Part shown: one piece after another, positions 61,496 through 64,000 of the stretch
Layout of the letters: the number at the start of each line of letters is the position of its first letter
Position numbering within the stretch: the stretch's first letter is position 1
Assembly (NCBI RefSeq): GCF_003989825.1
Contig: NZ_RZHE01000003.1
Coordinates: 186,001-250,000 of the forward strand
Source: Vreelandella populi
GTDB taxonomy: Bacteria; Pseudomonadota; Gammaproteobacteria; Pseudomonadales; Halomonadaceae
Direction of reading: 5' to 3'
Length of the DNA: 64,000 nucleotides
Translations under genes and position numbers: made by a program
Notes under the pieces: generated by a model
Told to the model about the DNA's origin: nothing
The model's database searches: none
Seen by the model: the letters and a program-made list of their open reading frames with translations, nothing else

Positions 61496-62374
61496 TTAGG
61501 CCCGGGTATATACCGTCTGCCCACGCAGCTTGAATGCATCACTGATGTACGAAAAGTTTTCCGAATGCCCTGCAAACAGCAACCCATCGGGCTTCATCAG
61601 CGGCGCAAATCGTTTAAGAATCTTTGCCTGCGTTTCCTTGTCGAAATAGATCATGATATTGCGACAAAAAATGGCATCAAACGGCCCTTTGACGGACCAC
61701 TGGGGTGCCAGCAGGTTAAGCGACATAAACTCAACCAGTTCAGACACCTCAGGGCGTACCCGGGCAAGCCCTTGGTGCTGCCCGGTGCCTTTCTGGAAAA
61801 AGCGCTTAACACGCGCTTCATCAAGTTTGCGTACCTGCTCTTGCGGGTAAATGCCCGCACGCGCGCGGCTTAACGCATCCGTATCGATATCAGTGGCGAT
61901 AATTCTGGCCTGTGCGGCTTTAGGGCCCAACGTTTCCAAAAGCGTCATGGCCAGCGAGTAAGGCTCTTCGCCGGTTGAGGCTGCCGAACACCAAATGGTT
62001 ACCGGGCCTGGCTTTTGGCGGATATGCTCTGCCAAAAGGGGAAAGTGGTGTGCTTCCCGAAAAAACGCGGTCAGGTTAGTGGTCAGTGCATTAGTGAATG
62101 CCTCCCACTCCTTTGCCTCAGGCTGACGCTCCAGGCGTACAAGGTAATCGGTAAAGCGCGTCATGTTGTGGTGCCTTAGCCGCTTGGCCAGCCGGCTATA
62201 CACCATTTCACGTTTATGCTCTGCCAATACGATGCCTGCACGCTGATAGATCAATTCACGAATACGTGCAAAATCAGCATCTGTGAGTACCAAATCCCGT
62301 TCTATCTGGTTGCCAGACGACCATTGGCTGGCATCGACACCCCGTTCGCGTTGCTCGGTCAAAATGCTTCCCAT
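61496..62374 (-). CDS. cheR: Chemoreceptor methyltransferase CheR
   Basis: Uses S-adenosylmethionine to methylate receptor glutamates. The 292-residue product has the AdoMet-binding segment [20 protein letters not shown], the [12 protein letters not shown] motif (NxTxFFR-type) and [11 protein letters not shown]. The ATG overlaps the end of the upstream MCP gene by 16 nt. AGAGGA lies unusually close to it, so translation may rely on coupling or start a few codons later. Confidence 0.95.
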   Translation of the reverse strand: MGSILTEQRERGVDASQWSSGNQIERDLVLTDADFARIRELIYQRAGIVLAEHKREMVYSRLAKRLRHHNMTRFTDYLVRLERQPEAKEWEAFTNALTTNLTAFFREAHHFPLLAEHIRQKPGPVTIWCSAASTGEEPYSLAMTLLETLGPKAAQARIIATDIDTDALSRARAGIYPQEQVRKLDEARVKRFFQKGTGQHQGLARVRPEVSELVEFMSLNLLAPQWSVKGPFDAIFCRNIMIYFDKETQAKILKRFAPLMKPDGLLFAGHSENFSYISDAFKLRGQTVYTRA

Positions 62375-64000
62375 TCCTCTATTGGTGTCACTTGGCGTCT
62401 TTCAGATGGCACGGGTGTTGAGGTGCGCTCTGTAGAACCAGCGAGCTTGGGCGCTTGCTTAGCAGTTGATGTCGTTGCTAAAGCTAAGGGGCGCCCAGAG
62501 CTTTGGTGATTAAGTCTAAATGCCTCGACCGATAGCGCGAGCATGCTTGCCTGATGCTCCAAAGCGACGGCGGCGCGTGCTGTTTCCTGAACCCGAACGG
62601 CATTTTGCTGTGTTGCCTGATCCATATCTGCCACCGCCTGATTAACCTCAGCAATACCACTGCTTTGCTCTTCAGAGGCGGCCGAAATTTCATACATAAT
62701 CTGCGTGACACCGCGCGCTGCTTCAGCCACATCGCTAATCGCAGCTTCGGCTTTTTCGACCAGCCCGGCGCCTACGGCGACTTCCTGATTTGACCCGTCA
62801 ATCAGTCCGCGAATTTCCTGGGCGGCGCCTGCGCTACGGCCAGCCAGATTTCGCACTTCTTCTGCCACGACGGCAAACCCACGACCATGCTCGCCCGCGC
62901 GTGCGGCTTCGACCGAGGCATTCAACGCCAGGATATTGGTTTGAAACGCAATGGAGTCGATAACGTTGATAATATCGGCCATTTTTTGCGAACTTTGTGT
63001 TATGCGCTGCATGTTGTCGACTAGCTGCGTCATTAGCTCGCCCGTTTGCGAAACCCGTGTAGTGTTATTATCGGCAAGGCGGCGCGCTTCTTGAGCATTC
63101 TCGCTATTTTGACGCACCGTTGTGGTCATTTCTTCCATACTGGCGGCGGTCTGCTGCAGTGAAGCGGCCTGCTGATCGGTACGCGAGGAGAGTTCCTCAT
63201 TGCCGCTGGCAATATCCTGAGCGGCGGGGGTAACAATATTGATGCCGCCTTTGACATCACCGATGATGCTGCTCAGGCTTTTACGCATGGCATTGAGCGC
63301 ATCAATAAGCTGGCCCACTTCATCATGGCGACGCTTGGGAGTTACCGCCGCCAAGTTGCCTCCGGCAATTTGTAACGTAAACTGAGAGGCGCTTTTCAAG
63401 GGCCGCACAATGGCCTGCAGGGTAAACATGCCAATTAAAACCAGCAGCAATAAGCCAATACCCAGCACTACTGCCTGGAAGGTAATAATAGTGTTCTGCC
63501 CCTGATGAGCGTCGGCGGCCATTATTTCGGCGGCCTGCTGTTTTTGAGCAATTAGTTGATTCACGCTTTCCGATAATGCCCGCCCTTCATCTGACATGAC
63601 GCTAATCACGGCGTCTAGGCCGATAAAGGCCTCATAGATCTCTTCAGCTTGCAAAATGCTGGCAGCCTGAATCATTCCATCATTTAAAAATGTCTGTAGC
63701 TGGTCATCAAACACATCGGCTAGCGGCGTGGCATTCACCGGGCGTGAGTAATAGGCCTGCCATACGCTTGCGACCTCTTCAACGCGCTGCTCGATCGTTT
63801 GGCCTATATCAAAGCGCTGATTGATCAGTTGCATCCGCTCAGGCTCAATGATTCCCTGGCGCGTATTGGCAATCGTCTGATCGATTTGCTGGAGTCTGAT
63901 AACATCGCGCAGGCCATCGCTATTGAGCTGTTCCAGACGCTCGCTGGACGCCTTCAAACCATAAAGACCCAAACCGCCACTCATTAGCAGTAAGGCACCG
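62359..64000 (-). CDS. Methyl-accepting chemotaxis protein, 5' end beyond window
   Basis: Chemoreceptor whose N-terminus lies outside the window. The frame stays open to the right edge, and ATG 63984 falls inside the first membrane helix ([14 protein letters not shown]), so it is not the start. Visible parts are a periplasmic four-helix-bundle-type sensor, TM2 ([18 protein letters not shown]), HAMP, and the hairpin tip [20 protein letters not shown]. The protein ends in EEWEAF, like the other MCP here. It is the first visible gene of the chemotaxis cluster and overlaps cheR. Confidence 0.95.
   Translation of the reverse strand, partial: GALLLMSGGLGLYGLKASSERLEQLNSDGLRDVIRLQQIDQTIANTRQGIIEPERMQLINQRFDIGQTIEQRVEEVASVWQAYYSRPVNATPLADVFDDQLQTFLNDGMIQAASILQAEEIYEAFIGLDAVISVMSDEGRALSESVNQLIAQKQQAAEIMAADAHQGQNTIITFQAVVLGIGLLLLVLIGMFTLQAIVRPLKSASQFTLQIAGGNLAAVTPKRRHDEVGQLIDALNAMRKSLSSIIGDVKGGINIVTPAAQDIASGNEELSSRTDQQAASLQQTAASMEEMTTTVRQNSENAQEARRLADNNTTRVSQTGELMTQLVDNMQRITQSSQKMADIINVIDSIAFQTNILALNASVEAARAGEHGRGFAVVAEEVRNLAGRSAGAAQEIRGLIDGSNQEVAVGAGLVEKAEAAISDVAEAARGVTQIMYEISAASEEQSSGIAEVNQAVADMDQATQQNAVRVQETARAAVALEHQASMLALSVEAFRLNHQSSGRPLALATTSTAKQAPKLAGSTERTSTPVPSERRQVTPIEEWEAF

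Noticed and set aside
62359-63984. ATG at 63984 as the start of the second MCP
   Set aside because: It lies within the first membrane helix and the frame continues open to the window end, so the gene is partial.

Overview
The window is a housekeeping segment of a gammaproteobacterial chromosome. Gene order and protein sequence suggest a Halomonas-like member of the Halomonadaceae. This assignment is inferred from gene content, because no 16S gene is present. No phage, transposase, integron or CRISPR sequence was seen.

Region 1 (1-15420, minus strand) is the transcription/translation core. Read in the direction of transcription it holds tRNA-Tyr, tRNA-Gly and tRNA-Thr, then a terminator, then a strong promoter driving tRNA-Trp, secE and nusG. 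The L11-L1 genes (rplK, rplA), the L10 leader RNA with rplJ and rplL, an attenuator and rpoBC follow. A promoter then serves the str operon rpsL, rpsG and fusA, which runs off the left edge. tuf is absent from its usual slot between tRNA-Thr and tRNA-Trp. Six degenerate 15-bp tandem repeats begin at the end of rpsG.

Region 2 (15498-33043) holds coaX-birA, divergent from typA. Next come a sodium:neurotransmitter-type symporter and a complete LIV-type ABC transporter (livG, livF, livH, livM), with its binding protein convergent across a shared terminator. A phospholipase-D-like lipoprotein with a small membrane partner, an Lgt-like/thioredoxin fusion, rapA and a TIGR01777-type epimerase follow.

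Region 3 (33044-47730) begins with a MerR-type regulator of the LitR/CarH family that lacks the B12-ligand motifs. It lies directly upstream of photolyase phrB and behind an AT-rich control region with repeated TTGTAC elements. Then come a PAS-GGDEF-EAL protein, fabA-fabB, plsC with a degenerate reductase, ssb, a YajR-like MFS carrier, uvrA and an FNR-like regulator.

Region 4 (47810-64000) holds a periplasmic protein of unknown function and a large minus-strand chemotaxis/flagellar cluster. Its transcription order is MCP, cheR, cheB, MCP, cheY, cheZ, flhB, flhA, flhF, an flhG-like gene, flhE, fliA, motC and motD. The layout mixes the enterobacterial plan (cheRB...YZ-flhBA-E) with the polar-flagellum plan (flhF-flhG-fliA-motCD). 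The most novel part is the pair formed by a 721-residue FlhF, with a tail of about 345 residues of unknown function, and a 186-residue FlhG-like protein. The FlhG-like protein keeps the DQAxxLR motif that activates FlhF but has lost the Walker A ATPase motif.
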